NCBI RefSeq assembly: GCF_001620065.1
Contig: NZ_LQGV01000001.1
Location: forward strand, 992,001 to 1,056,000
Source: Microbacterium sp. TNHR37B
Lineage (GTDB): Bacteria; Actinomycetota; Actinomycetes; Actinomycetales; Microbacteriaceae
Direction of reading: 5' to 3'
DNA length: 64,000 bases
The first letter of the stretch is position 1. Each line of letters begins with the position of its first letter. Positions 27,702 to 35,852 of the stretch are shown in pieces. The translations under genes were made by a program, and so were the position numbers. The notes under the pieces were generated by a model. It searched no databases. It was not told the DNA's origin and saw only the letters and a list, made by a program, of their open reading frames with translations.

Positions 27702-28889
27702 GTGGTAGGCCGGAATCCTCCGCCCGGTTCGCAGTCATCGCTCCGGGAAGCGAACAGGACTCGTGTCGTCGAGTCCCTCAAGAGGCATGGCCGCCTGACG
27801 CAGATCGAACTGGCCGGGAGCACGGGACTGTCCCCCGCCACCGTCTCCAACATCGTCAAGGAGCTGACCTCCGCAGGGGTGCTCCACACGTCGTTCACCT
27901 CACGCAGCGGACGACGGGCGACCCTCGTCTCGCTCGCCCGGCGCGTGGGCCTCGTGGCCGGGACGCACTTCAGCACCCGCCAGCTGCACCTCGCCATCGC
28001 CGACGCCACCCGTGCCACCGTCGCCGAGACCGTGGTGCCCCTCGCTCCGGGTCACCGCCACGACGCAGAGCTGGACCGGCTGACGCTCCTTCTCGGCGAC
28101 ATGATCGAGTCGCTCGGAGGCCAGCTCACCGATCTGCTGGCCATCGGGGTCGCCCTTCCCGCCCCCATCGACCCGCGCACCGGCATGGTCTCCACTCCGG
28201 GCCTTCTCCCGGGGTGGGAGGGCGTCGATGTCGCGGCGAGTCTGTCCGCCCGCGTCGGGCGCCCGGTCTTCGTCGACAGCGAAGCCAATCTCGGCGGTCT
28301 CGCCGAGGCCCGCGAGGCCGCCAACCGCGGCGTCAGCTCATCGGTGTTCGTCCGCGTCGGTCACACGATCAGCGCCGGCCTCATCGTCGACGGCGACCTC
28401 TTCCGCGGCGTGAGCGGCAAGACCGGGCAGATCGGTCACGTCACGATCGACGAGAACGGCCCGGTGTGCCGGTGCAGCAACCGCGGCTGCCTCGAGATGT
28501 ACGCCGCCGCCCCGGCGCTTCTCGCCCTGTTCCCCGAGAGCGAGGGGATGCAGCGCCTCACCGACCTCCTCGCCGCCTCCGACGCCGGCGTCAGCAGCGC
28601 GCAACGCGTCATCGCCGATGCCGGCCGCCACATCGGCATCGCGGTCGCGAGCCTGTGCAACCTGTTCGATCCCGAGCGGATCATCGTCGGTGGCGAGCTG
28701 GCCCAGGCGGGCGAGATCCTCATGGCCCCGATGCGCCACGCGCTGGAGCGATCGGCGCTCGTCGCGGCGGGAGGTCTGCCCGAGATCGTCGCCGCGTCCT
28801 TCGGCGAGTGGGGCGAGACGCGGGGAGCGATCGCGCTGGCCCTGGACCACGTGAGCGTCGACGCCGACGTCGTCACCCGCCTCGCGTGA
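27702..28889 (+). CDS. ROK-family transcriptional regulator
   Basis: A 395-residue repressor of the NagC/XylR type. The N-terminal winged helix (about 12-65) contains LTQIELAGSTGLSPATVSNI. The ROK domain follows with the zinc motif VCRCSNRGCLEM. The nucleotide-binding D-x-G-x-T motif is not intact (VAGTHFSTRQ), as expected for regulators without kinase activity. It is first in the locus and probably senses the sugar moved by the following importers. The large dyad at 32083-32145 is a candidate operator. GTG 27702 was chosen because of the TACAGT box 7 bases upstream. Confidence 0.9.
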   Translation: MVGRNPPPGSQSSLREANRTRVVESLKRHGRLTQIELAGSTGLSPATVSNIVKELTSAGVLHTSFTSRSGRRATLVSLARRVGLVAGTHFSTRQLHLAIADATRATVAETVVPLAPGHRHDAELDRLTLLLGDMIESLGGQLTDLLAIGVALPAPIDPRTGMVSTPGLLPGWEGVDVAASLSARVGRPVFVDSEANLGGLAEAREAANRGVSSSVFVRVGHTISAGLIVDGDLFRGVSGKTGQIGHVTIDENGPVCRCSNRGCLEMYAAAPALLALFPESEGMQRLTDLLAASDAGVSSAQRVIADAGRHIGIAVASLCNLFDPERIIVGGELAQAGEILMAPMRHALERSALVAAGGLPEIVAASFGEWGETRGAIALALDHVSVDADVVTRLA

Positions 28890-28920
28890 ACCACCCCGAC
28901 ACCCGAGGAGATCACCTCAC

Positions 28921-29979
28921 GTGCACCGTCGCACCCTCGCCGTCCTCCTGATCGCGGCGCTGACCTCGGCATCCCTCGTCGCCTGCGGTGCGCCCGGGGG
29001 CGGTCCCGAGATCGCGTTGCTGCTGCCCGACAAGAAGACCGCGCGGTACGAGACCTTCGACCGTCCGGTGTTCGAGGAGCGGGTCGCCGAGCGCGGCGAC
29101 TACGACGTGCTCTATGCCAACGCCGATCAGGACGCGGCCAAGCAGCAGCAGCAGGCGGAATCCGCGCTCGCCGCGGGGGTCAAGGTGCTGGTGCTCGACC
29201 CGGTCGACGCGAAGGCCGCCACCACGATCGTCAACGCCGCCCGCGCGCAGGGCGTGCCGGTGATCTCCTACGACCGGCTCGTCGACGGCGGAGGCCTGGC
29301 GTACTACGTCTCGTTCGACAACGTCCGCGTCGGGGAACTGCAGGCCCAGGCCCTCACCCAGGCGTTGGCGGACCAGGGAGATCCCGACGGCGGCGTGCTG
29401 ATGGTCAACGGATCACCCACCGACAGCAACGCTGCCCTCTTCCGCGAGGGCGCGCTCCGCGTGCTCGCCGAGAACGACGTGCGCGTACTCGCCGAATACG
29501 CGACCCCGGATTGGAGTCCCGACAAAGCGCAGGACTGGGTGGCCGGGCAGATCAGCCAGTACGGCGATCGGATCGCCGCGGTGTATGCCGCCAACGACGG
29601 CACCGCCAGCGGAGCGATCGCCGCTCTGCGCGCCGCCGACGTGACGCCGCTGCCCATCGTCACGGGCCAGGATGCCGAGCTCACCGCGGTGCAGCGCATC
29701 CTCACCGGCGACCAGTACATGACCGTCTACAAGGCGCTTCGTCCGCAGGCCCAGCGCGCCGCCGACGTCGCGGTCGATCTCGTGGAGGGACGGGAGGTCG
29801 TCGGCGACACGGAGGTCGACGGCACCCCGTCGACGTTGCTCACCCCCGTCGCGGTGACCGTCGACGACATCATGTCGACTATCGTGGCGGACGGCTTCTG
29901 GTCGGTCGCAGACATCTGCACCCGCGAATACGAGGCCGCGTGCACCGCCGCCGGCATTCGTGAGGACGACACCCCGTGA
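28921..29979 (+). CDS. XylF-like sugar ABC transporter substrate-binding lipoprotein (first copy)
   Basis: A 352-residue periplasmic-binding-protein-fold lipoprotein. The signal peptide ends in a lipobox (SLVACG, lipidated Cys22). The mature protein begins EIALLLPDKKTARYETFDRP and has ISYDRLVDGGG and YYVSFDNVRVGELQAQAL, closely resembling xylose-binding XylF. The start is GTG preceded by GAGGAG at a somewhat long distance. It overlaps the ATPase gene by 4 bases (GTGA). The ligand is probably a pentose or related monosaccharide, inferred from XylF similarity. Confidence 0.9.
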   Translation: MHRRTLAVLLIAALTSASLVACGAPGGGPEIALLLPDKKTARYETFDRPVFEERVAERGDYDVLYANADQDAAKQQQQAESALAAGVKVLVLDPVDAKAATTIVNAARAQGVPVISYDRLVDGGGLAYYVSFDNVRVGELQAQALTQALADQGDPDGGVLMVNGSPTDSNAALFREGALRVLAENDVRVLAEYATPDWSPDKAQDWVAGQISQYGDRIAAVYAANDGTASGAIAALRAADVTPLPIVTGQDAELTAVQRILTGDQYMTVYKALRPQAQRAADVAVDLVEGREVVGDTEVDGTPSTLLTPVAVTVDDIMSTIVADGFWSVADICTREYEAACTAAGIREDDTP

Positions 29980-30833
29980 CCACCCCTTCCCCGACCCGCA
30001 CCGGTCGCCACCGAGAGCGCGTGCTGACGATGCGCGGCATCGGCAAGCACTTCGGGGCGGTCAAAGCGCTCACCGACGTCGACTTCTGGGTCAACGAGGG
30101 CGAGGTGGTGGCCCTCATCGGCGACAACGGGGCCGGAAAGTCCACCCTCGTCAAAGTGCTCGCCGGCGTCCACCCGCCCGACAGCGGCACGATCGAGTTC
30201 GACGGGGAGCCCGTGCACATCGGAAGCCCCGCCGACGCGCAGGACCTCGGAATCGCGACGGTGTTCCAGGACCTCGCGCTCTGCGACAACCTCGACGTCG
30301 TCGCCAACCTGTGGCTCGGCCGGGAGCTGGTGACCGACGGCTCCCTGGACGAAGTGGAGATGGAGCAGCGCACGTGGGCGCTCCTGCGGGAGATCGCCGC
30401 GAAGATCCCCTCCGTCCGCACCCCGGTGGCCGCCCTGTCGGGCGGGCAGCGACAGACGGTCGCGATCGCCCGCTCGCTGATCGGGGAGCCGCGCGTCGTG
30501 ATCCTCGACGAGCCGACCGCGGCACTGGGGGTCGCCCAGACCGCCGAAGTGCTCAACCTCATCGAGCGGCTGCGCGAACGCGGCCACGGGGTCGTGCTGA
30601 TCAGTCACAACATGGCCGACGTGCTCGCCGTCGCCGACCGGATCGTGGTGCTGCGCCTGGGCCGCAACAACGGCGAGTTCACTGCGGCCGACGTCACGAG
30701 CGAGACCCTGATCGCGGCGATCACGGGCGCTCTCGACCTCACCCGGCGGGTCCCGCCGCCCCCGCGTCCCTCGGCCGGTGAGGGCGAGATCATCCCGCTG
30801 TCCGCGCGGCGGCGGCCGGGAGCCGCGCCGTGA
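29976..30833 (+). CDS. Sugar ABC transporter ATP-binding protein, single-domain (first copy)
   Basis: A 285-residue ATPase with one nucleotide-binding domain, unlike the duplicated RbsA/XylG type and similar to FrcA. Walker A is GDNGAGKST, the Q-loop is VFQDLAL, the signature is LSGGQRQTV, Walker B is VVILDEPTAALG, and the H-loop is LISHN. The C-terminus carries a Pro/Arg-rich tail. It overlaps the binding-protein gene by 4 bases and the permease gene by 4 bases, so the three are co-translated. It presumably works as a homodimer with the next gene product. Confidence 0.93.
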   Translation: MTTPSPTRTGRHRERVLTMRGIGKHFGAVKALTDVDFWVNEGEVVALIGDNGAGKSTLVKVLAGVHPPDSGTIEFDGEPVHIGSPADAQDLGIATVFQDLALCDNLDVVANLWLGRELVTDGSLDEVEMEQRTWALLREIAAKIPSVRTPVAALSGGQRQTVAIARSLIGEPRVVILDEPTAALGVAQTAEVLNLIERLRERGHGVVLISHNMADVLAVADRIVVLRLGRNNGEFTAADVTSETLIAAITGALDLTRRVPPPPRPSAGEGEIIPLSARRRPGAAP

Positions 30834-32038
30834 GCGCCGACACCCTCGAGCAGCCGAGCTTCCGGAGCCGGATGCAGGCCCTCGGTGCCCGCATCCGCGG
30901 CGGCGACCTCGGCGCCCTTCCGGTGATCTCGGGCCTCATCGTCATCTGGGGCGTCTTCCAGGCGCTGAACCCCGTCTTCCTCTCCTCCACGAACCTCGTC
31001 AACCTCACCATGCAATGCGCGTCGATCGGCACGATCGCCCTCGGCATCGTCCTCGTCCTCCTCCTCGGCGAGATCGACCTCTCGGTGGGCTCGGTCTCGG
31101 GGCTGGCCGGTGCGGTCCTCGCCGTCACCTTCGTGCAGGCAGGATGGCCACTCGTGTTCGCGCTGCTGGCGGCCCTCGCCGCCGGCGCCGCCGTCGGCGC
31201 CCTCTACGGACTGCTGTTCACCCGCTTCGGCCTGCCGAGCTTCGTGATCACGCTCGCAGGGCTGCTGGGGGTGCTGGGAGCCCAGTTGTGGGTGCTGGGT
31301 GAGACCGGATCCATCAACCTCCCCTTCGACTCGTGGATCGTGCAGTTCGCGCAGCAGATGTTCCTGCCGCCGTGGCTGTCCTACGTCCTGGTCGCTCTCA
31401 CGGTGACCGCCTACGCCCTCTCGCTCCGACGACGCGCGCGCCGCCGCGCCGCCGCCGACCTCGTCAGTCAGAGCGGTGTGGAGATCTCCATCCGCACGGG
31501 CCTGCTCCTCGTCGTCCTCTCGGGCGCCACCTGGTATCTCAACCTGTCGCGCGGGGTGGGCGTGATGTTCGTGTTCTTCCTGGCCCTCGTCGTGGCCGCT
31601 CACCTCGTGCTCTCCCGCACCCGGTGGGGCCGCGCCGTGTACGCCGTCGGCGGCTCGGTCGAAGCCGCGCGGCGTGCGGGCATCCGCGTCGAGCGGATCT
31701 ATCTCTCCGTCTTCACGTTGTGCACGACCCTCGCCGCCGTCGGCGGGATCCTCGCCGCCGCGCGCCTGGCGGCGGCCAATCAGAGCTCGGGCACGGGCGA
31801 CATCAATCTCAACGCGATCGCCGCCGCCGTCATCGGCGGGGTCTCGCTCTTCGGCGGCCGCGGCACCGCCTTCGCCGCCCTCCTGGGCGTCATCGTCATC
31901 CAGTCGATCAGCTCGGGCCTGACGCTGCTGAACCTGGACTCCTCGGTGCGTTTCGTGGTCACCGGCGTCGTCCTGGTGCTCGCCGTCATCGTGGACTCGC
32001 TGTCTCGTCGCACGCGCGCCGCCGTCGGCCGCGCCTGA
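30830..32038 (+). CDS. XylH-like sugar ABC transporter permease (first copy)
   Basis: A 402-residue permease with about ten membrane helices and the CUT2-family motif LLLGEIDLSVGSVSG. A cytoplasmic Arg-rich loop near residue 200 resembles XylH. The near-terminal AAAVIGGVSLFGGRGT segment is typical of the family. GTG 30830 overlaps the ATPase stop. It is 35% or more similar by eye to the paralogous permease at 34156, which is an estimate. It forms the channel of the first importer. Confidence 0.92.
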   Translation: MSADTLEQPSFRSRMQALGARIRGGDLGALPVISGLIVIWGVFQALNPVFLSSTNLVNLTMQCASIGTIALGIVLVLLLGEIDLSVGSVSGLAGAVLAVTFVQAGWPLVFALLAALAAGAAVGALYGLLFTRFGLPSFVITLAGLLGVLGAQLWVLGETGSINLPFDSWIVQFAQQMFLPPWLSYVLVALTVTAYALSLRRRARRRAAADLVSQSGVEISIRTGLLLVVLSGATWYLNLSRGVGVMFVFFLALVVAAHLVLSRTRWGRAVYAVGGSVEAARRAGIRVERIYLSVFTLCTTLAAVGGILAAARLAAANQSSGTGDINLNAIAAAVIGGVSLFGGRGTAFAALLGVIVIQSISSGLTLLNLDSSVRFVVTGVVLVLAVIVDSLSRRTRAAVGRA

Positions 32039-32082
32039 CGTTCCGGGGGTTCCCCTCTGCGTTCACCTGGCGAACGCGCTCA

Positions 32083-32145
32083 GACCGATACCAGTTCTTT
32101 ATGTTCACATCTTGACTCCAAGACTTGAACACATAAAGATCGGTC
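32083..32145. promoter_or_regulatory. Large imperfect dyad, candidate ROK operator and promoter of the second importer
   Basis: Nested inverted arms: GACCGAT (32083-32089) with ATCGGTC (32139-32145); CTTTATGT (32097-32104) with ACATAAAG (32131-32138); CTTG (32111-32114) with CAAG (32119-32122). The inner pairs are centred near 32117. A -35-like TTGACT (32112-32117) lies within it with -10-like TAAAGA 16 bases downstream, so a bound repressor would block the promoter. No other sequence in the 157-base gap is informative. Confidence 0.55.
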
Positions 32146-32195
32146 CAGATGCGAAGACGCATCCTCGACTCGCAATTCGATGTGGAAGGCGAATG

Positions 32196-33284
32196 ATGAA
32201 GAAGTCTCTCCTGGCGGCTGCCGCTCTCGGCACCGCTGCACTCCTGCTGGCCGGCTGTTCCAGCACGACCCCCTCCCCGGGATCCAGCGGCAACGGCAGC
32301 GAACCGCCGGCCGCCGCCGGCCGCGCCTGCGTGATCCTGCCCGACGCCGCCTCCTCCCCGCGCTGGGAGAACTTCGACCGGAAGTACCTGCAGGAGGGGC
32401 TCGAGGGCGCCGGCTTCGAGGTCGACATCCAGAACGCGCAGGGCGATGTCTCGAAGTACACGACGATCGCCGACCAGCAGCTCACCCAGGGCTGCGGCGT
32501 CATGCTGCTCGTCGATTACAACGGCGCGGCGGAAGGCGTGGCCACCAAGGCCAAGGGCCAGGGCATCCCGGTCGTCGCCTATGACCGCCCGTTCAAGGGC
32601 GCCGACTACTACGTGTCGTTCGACAACGTGGAGGTCGGGCGTCTCGAGGGCCAGACGGTGCTCGACGGACTCAAGAAGGCCGGCAAGGACCCCAAGACCG
32701 CTCAGGTGTTCTACATGGGCGGCGACCCGACCGACGGCAACGCCGCGATGTTCCGCAGCGGCGCCGTGGAGGTCATGGAGGCGGCCGGCATCAAGCCCGT
32801 CGCCGAGCCCACCGGTGTCTGGGACGGCGCGAAGTCGCAGACCAACTTCGAGCAGGCCCTGACGGCCAACGACGGCAAGGTCGACGGCGTCTGGGCCGCC
32901 AATGACACCAACGCCGACGGCGTCATCAAGGTGCTCCAGGACAAGGGGCTCACCGGTGTCGCGGTCTCCGGTCAGGACGCGAACCTCGAGGGCCTGCGCA
33001 ACATCCTCACGGGATGGCAGACGGCGACGGTCTACAAGCCGGTCAAGCTCGAGGCCGACAAGGCCGTGGAGGTGGCCACCGCGCTGCTGAAGGGCGAGAG
33101 CGTCAGCGCCGATCAGAAGCTCGACGACGGCACCCCGTACATCGCCGTCACCCCGCAGCTGGTCGGTCCCGAGCAGGTCAAGGACGTCGTCGCCGCCGGT
33201 GACGCCTCCGCGGACGAGATCTGCACGGGCGACATCGAGGGTGTGAGCCTGGCCGACAAGTGCGAGGAGTTCGGCGTCAAGTAA
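32196..33284 (+). CDS. XylF-like sugar ABC transporter substrate-binding lipoprotein (second copy)
   Basis: A 362-residue lipoprotein with a lipobox LLLAGCSS (Cys21) and a Ser/Pro/Gly-rich linker. The mature domain repeats the features of the first copy: VVAYDRPFKGADYY, VSFDNVEVGRLEGQ, GGDPTDGNAAMFR. It is a paralogue, not a near-identical duplicate. ATG 32196 is 6 bases after GGAAGG; the adjacent ATG 32193 is equally in frame. A 13-bp hairpin follows the stop, so this gene is probably made in excess over the ATPase and permease. Confidence 0.9.
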   Translation: MKKSLLAAAALGTAALLLAGCSSTTPSPGSSGNGSEPPAAAGRACVILPDAASSPRWENFDRKYLQEGLEGAGFEVDIQNAQGDVSKYTTIADQQLTQGCGVMLLVDYNGAAEGVATKAKGQGIPVVAYDRPFKGADYYVSFDNVEVGRLEGQTVLDGLKKAGKDPKTAQVFYMGGDPTDGNAAMFRSGAVEVMEAAGIKPVAEPTGVWDGAKSQTNFEQALTANDGKVDGVWAANDTNADGVIKVLQDKGLTGVAVSGQDANLEGLRNILTGWQTATVYKPVKLEADKAVEVATALLKGESVSADQKLDDGTPYIAVTPQLVGPEQVKDVVAAGDASADEICTGDIEGVSLADKCEEFGVK

Positions 33285-33296
33285 CCGCCGTCCCCC

Positions 33297-33333
33297 GGGA
33301 GGCGTCGCATCGTGGGACGGTGCGACGCCTCCC
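33297..33333 (+). terminator. Strong hairpin between binding-protein and ATPase genes
   Basis: Perfect 13-bp stem: GGGAGGCGTCGCA (33297-33309) and TGCGACGCCTCCC (33321-33333), 11-base loop. There is no U-tract. It probably attenuates transcription or protects the upstream mRNA end. Confidence 0.7.
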
Positions 33334-33370
33334 GTCACGCACACCCGACCACATCGCAAGGAAGCGAGAC

Positions 33371-34159
33371 ATGACAGAACCGATCATCAGACTGCGCGGG
33401 GTGAAGAAGTCCTTCGGCCCCGTGAGCGTCCTGAAGGGCGTCGACCTCGTCGTCATGCCCGGCAAGGTGACCGCCCTCGTGGGAGACAACGGCGCCGGGA
33501 AGTCCACGCTCATCAAGGGCCTGGCCGGCGTCCAGCCCTACGACGACGGCGAGGTGCTCTTCGACGGCTCCCCCGCCACGCTCCACACCCCCCGCGACGC
33601 GGCGGCGCTCGGCATCGAGGTCGTGTACCAGGACCTCGCCCTGTGCGACAACCTCGACATCGTCCAGAACATGTTCCTCGGCCGCGAGGAGCTCTCCGCG
33701 GGAACCTTCGACGAGGGCCGGATGGAGCGCGAGGCCTCCGACACGCTCCGCTCGCTCTCGGTCCGCACCGTCAAGTCGGTGCGGCAGAAGGTGTCCTCGC
33801 TCTCGGGCGGGCAACGGCAGACGGTCGCGATCGCCCGCGCCGTGCTCAAGAAGGCCCGCGTGGTGATCCTGGACGAACCCACCGCGGCCCTCGGGGTGGC
33901 CCAGACCGAGCAGGTCCTGAACCTCGTCAGCCGGCTCAGCGAGCAGGGGGTCGCGGTCGTGCTCATCAGCCACAATCTCGCCGACGTCTTCGCCGTCGCC
34001 GACGACATCGCGGTGCTCTACCTCGGCCAGATGGTCGCTCAGGTGCCGACCGCCGAGACCACGCGCGACGACATCGTCGGCTACATCACCGGCACGAAGG
34101 TGCCCGCGGGGGTCGAGCTGATCGGCACCAGCACCATCAAGATCGGAGGAGAGGCATGA
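33371..34159 (+). CDS. Sugar ABC transporter ATP-binding protein, single-domain (second copy)
   Basis: A 262-residue FrcA-like ATPase with GDNGAGKST, VYQDLALCDNLD, LSGGQRQTV, VVILDEPTAALG and LISHN. It is closely similar to the first copy throughout the nucleotide-binding domain but lacks its C-terminal Pro/Arg tail. ATG 33371 follows AAGGAAG. An upstream in-frame extension is rejected because it crosses the hairpin at 33297. It overlaps the permease gene by 4 bases. Confidence 0.93.
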   Translation: MTEPIIRLRGVKKSFGPVSVLKGVDLVVMPGKVTALVGDNGAGKSTLIKGLAGVQPYDDGEVLFDGSPATLHTPRDAAALGIEVVYQDLALCDNLDIVQNMFLGREELSAGTFDEGRMEREASDTLRSLSVRTVKSVRQKVSSLSGGQRQTVAIARAVLKKARVVILDEPTAALGVAQTEQVLNLVSRLSEQGVAVVLISHNLADVFAVADDIAVLYLGQMVAQVPTAETTRDDIVGYITGTKVPAGVELIGTSTIKIGGEA

Positions 34160-35424
34160 CCACCAGTCAGCGCACCGCAGCGGCACCCGACCCCGTGGCC
34201 AGCGACCTGATCGGCAGCGGGGTCGAAGGCGGCCTCGGCGACCAGGTCAGCGCCTGGTGGCAGCGCGTCCGCGGCGGCGAGATGGGCGCCCTTCCGGCGA
34301 TCGCGGGGCTCCTCTTCCTCACGGTCCTGTTCGGGATCCTCAATCCGTACTTCCTCACCCCCGTCAACTTCGCGAACCTGATGAACCAGTCGGCTGCCCT
34401 CGTGGTGCTCGGCATGGCGCTCGTGTTCGTGCTCCTTCTCGGGGAGATCGATCTGTCCGCCGGCGTCACCGGCGGTGTCGCGATGGCCACCTTCGTCGTG
34501 CTCAACGTCAAGGGCGGCGTCCCGTGGCCGCTCGCGCTCGCGACGGGCTTCGCCGTGGGCCTGGCCACCGGAGCGCTCATCGGGTTCCTCGTCGCGCGGG
34601 TGGGGATCCCGTCGTTCGTGGTGACCCTGGGCCTCTTCCTCGGCTACCAGGGACTGGCGCTGCTCATCATCGGCGCCGGCGGACTCTATCCCATCAATGC
34701 GCCCGAGGTGATCGCCCTCCAGAACGGACGGCTTCCCGTGTGGGGAGGCTGGGTGATGCTCGCCATCATGCTCGCTGTCTCGGGGGCGACCTCCGTGTGG
34801 GACCGCCGTCGCCGCACGCGTGCCGGCGTTCCCAACCGGCCGGTCTCGCTCGTGTGGATCAAGCTCGTCGTCATCGCGCTCGTCGGGGGCGCCGCCGTCG
34901 CGGTCCTGAACCTCAACCGCTCGCAGTCGGTGATCCCGATCGAGGGCGTGCCGATCATCGTCCCGGTGGTCCTGGTGATCCTATGGGCGGGGACGTTCCT
35001 GCTCGACCGCACCCGGTTCGGGCGTTACGTCTACGCGATCGGCGGCAACGCCGAGGCCGCCCGCCGCGCCGGCATCAAGGTACGTCTCATCAAGTGGTGG
35101 TGCTTCGTGATCTGCTCGGGCCTTGCCGTCATGGCCGGCCTGTTCGCGCAAGCCCGGATCGGATCCGTCGACGGTGCCGCCGGACGCGACATCGTCCTGT
35201 CGGGCGTCGCGGCCGCCGTCGTCGGAGGCGTCAGCCTCTTCGGCGGACGGGGACGTCTCGTGCATGCGGCGATCGGCGCCCTCGTGATCGCGATGATCAT
35301 CAACGGACTGGGGCTCCTGCGGCTCGACGCCGGGATCAACCTGCTGGTCACCGGCGGGGTGCTGATCCTCGCCGCCACGGTGGACGCGATCTCGCGACTG
35401 CGGGGAGGGAACGTCCGGAGTTAG
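34156..35424 (+). CDS. XylH-like sugar ABC transporter permease (second copy)
   Basis: A 422-residue CUT2-type permease with about ten membrane helices, the LLLGEIDLSAGVTGG motif and the AAAVVGGVSLFGGRGR segment. The N-terminal cytoplasmic tail is about 40 residues. It pairs with the ATPase at 33371. Its TAG stop interleaves with the TAA stop of the convergent gene at 35421 (TTAG). The second importer may have a different sugar preference or level of expression, which is inference. Confidence 0.92.
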   Translation: MTTSQRTAAAPDPVASDLIGSGVEGGLGDQVSAWWQRVRGGEMGALPAIAGLLFLTVLFGILNPYFLTPVNFANLMNQSAALVVLGMALVFVLLLGEIDLSAGVTGGVAMATFVVLNVKGGVPWPLALATGFAVGLATGALIGFLVARVGIPSFVVTLGLFLGYQGLALLIIGAGGLYPINAPEVIALQNGRLPVWGGWVMLAIMLAVSGATSVWDRRRRTRAGVPNRPVSLVWIKLVVIALVGGAAVAVLNLNRSQSVIPIEGVPIIVPVVLVILWAGTFLLDRTRFGRYVYAIGGNAEAARRAGIKVRLIKWWCFVICSGLAVMAGLFAQARIGSVDGAAGRDIVLSGVAAAVVGGVSLFGGRGRLVHAAIGALVIAMIINGLGLLRLDAGINLLVTGGVLILAATVDAISRLRGGNVRS

Positions 35425-35786
35425 TCCGCGGTTCCCTGCTGCTGCGCCCTGCGACGCGCGATCTCGGCACGCAGCCGATCCTCCTCGATCTCCCGTTCGA
35501 GGTCGGCAAGCTGCTGCTCGATCGTCCGCGTGTCGCGGGGCGCAGTTGCCGGAGGCGCCGGTTCACTCGCCCACGGGGCGAACTGCGGGGGCCGCGGTGC
35601 CTGCCGCTCGGCATACTCCCGCCCGATGGCGAACCACAGGATGGTCCCCAGCAGCGGCAGGAGGATCACGAGGAAGAGCCACACGATCTTGGGAAGGTGA
35701 CGCACCTGGCCCTCGTCGCGCAGGATGATGTCCACCACGGCGAAGACCATTCCCACCAGCACGAGCAGGGAGAAGACGTAGGGCAT
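35421..35786 (-). CDS. Small PLDc_N-type membrane protein
   Basis: A 121-residue protein with two membrane helices in the first 55 residues (PYVFSLLVLVGMVFAVVDII and IVWLFLVILLPLLGTILWFAIG) and the charged R-x-L-P-K-I-V-W junction of the PLDc_N (phospholipase D N-terminal) family, without any phospholipase domain. A Pro-rich stretch and a C-terminal charged coiled-coil-like helix follow. The function is unknown. ATG 35786 lies 7 bases after TAGACT on the minus strand; the much longer upstream open frame is rejected. Confidence 0.85.
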   Translation of the reverse strand: MPYVFSLLVLVGMVFAVVDIILRDEGQVRHLPKIVWLFLVILLPLLGTILWFAIGREYAERQAPRPPQFAPWASEPAPPATAPRDTRTIEQQLADLEREIEEDRLRAEIARRRAQQQGTAD

Positions 35787-35793
35787 GGGCGTG

Positions 35794-35799
35794 AGTCTA
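35794..35799 (-). promoter_or_regulatory. -10 box of the PLDc_N-type gene
   Basis: TAGACT on the minus strand, 7 bases before ATG 35786. Confidence 0.6.
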
Positions 35800-35852
35800 T
35801 GAGAGTGCGGTGACGGCGCGCATCTCCCCGAGCGCCCTGACACACTGGTGAC

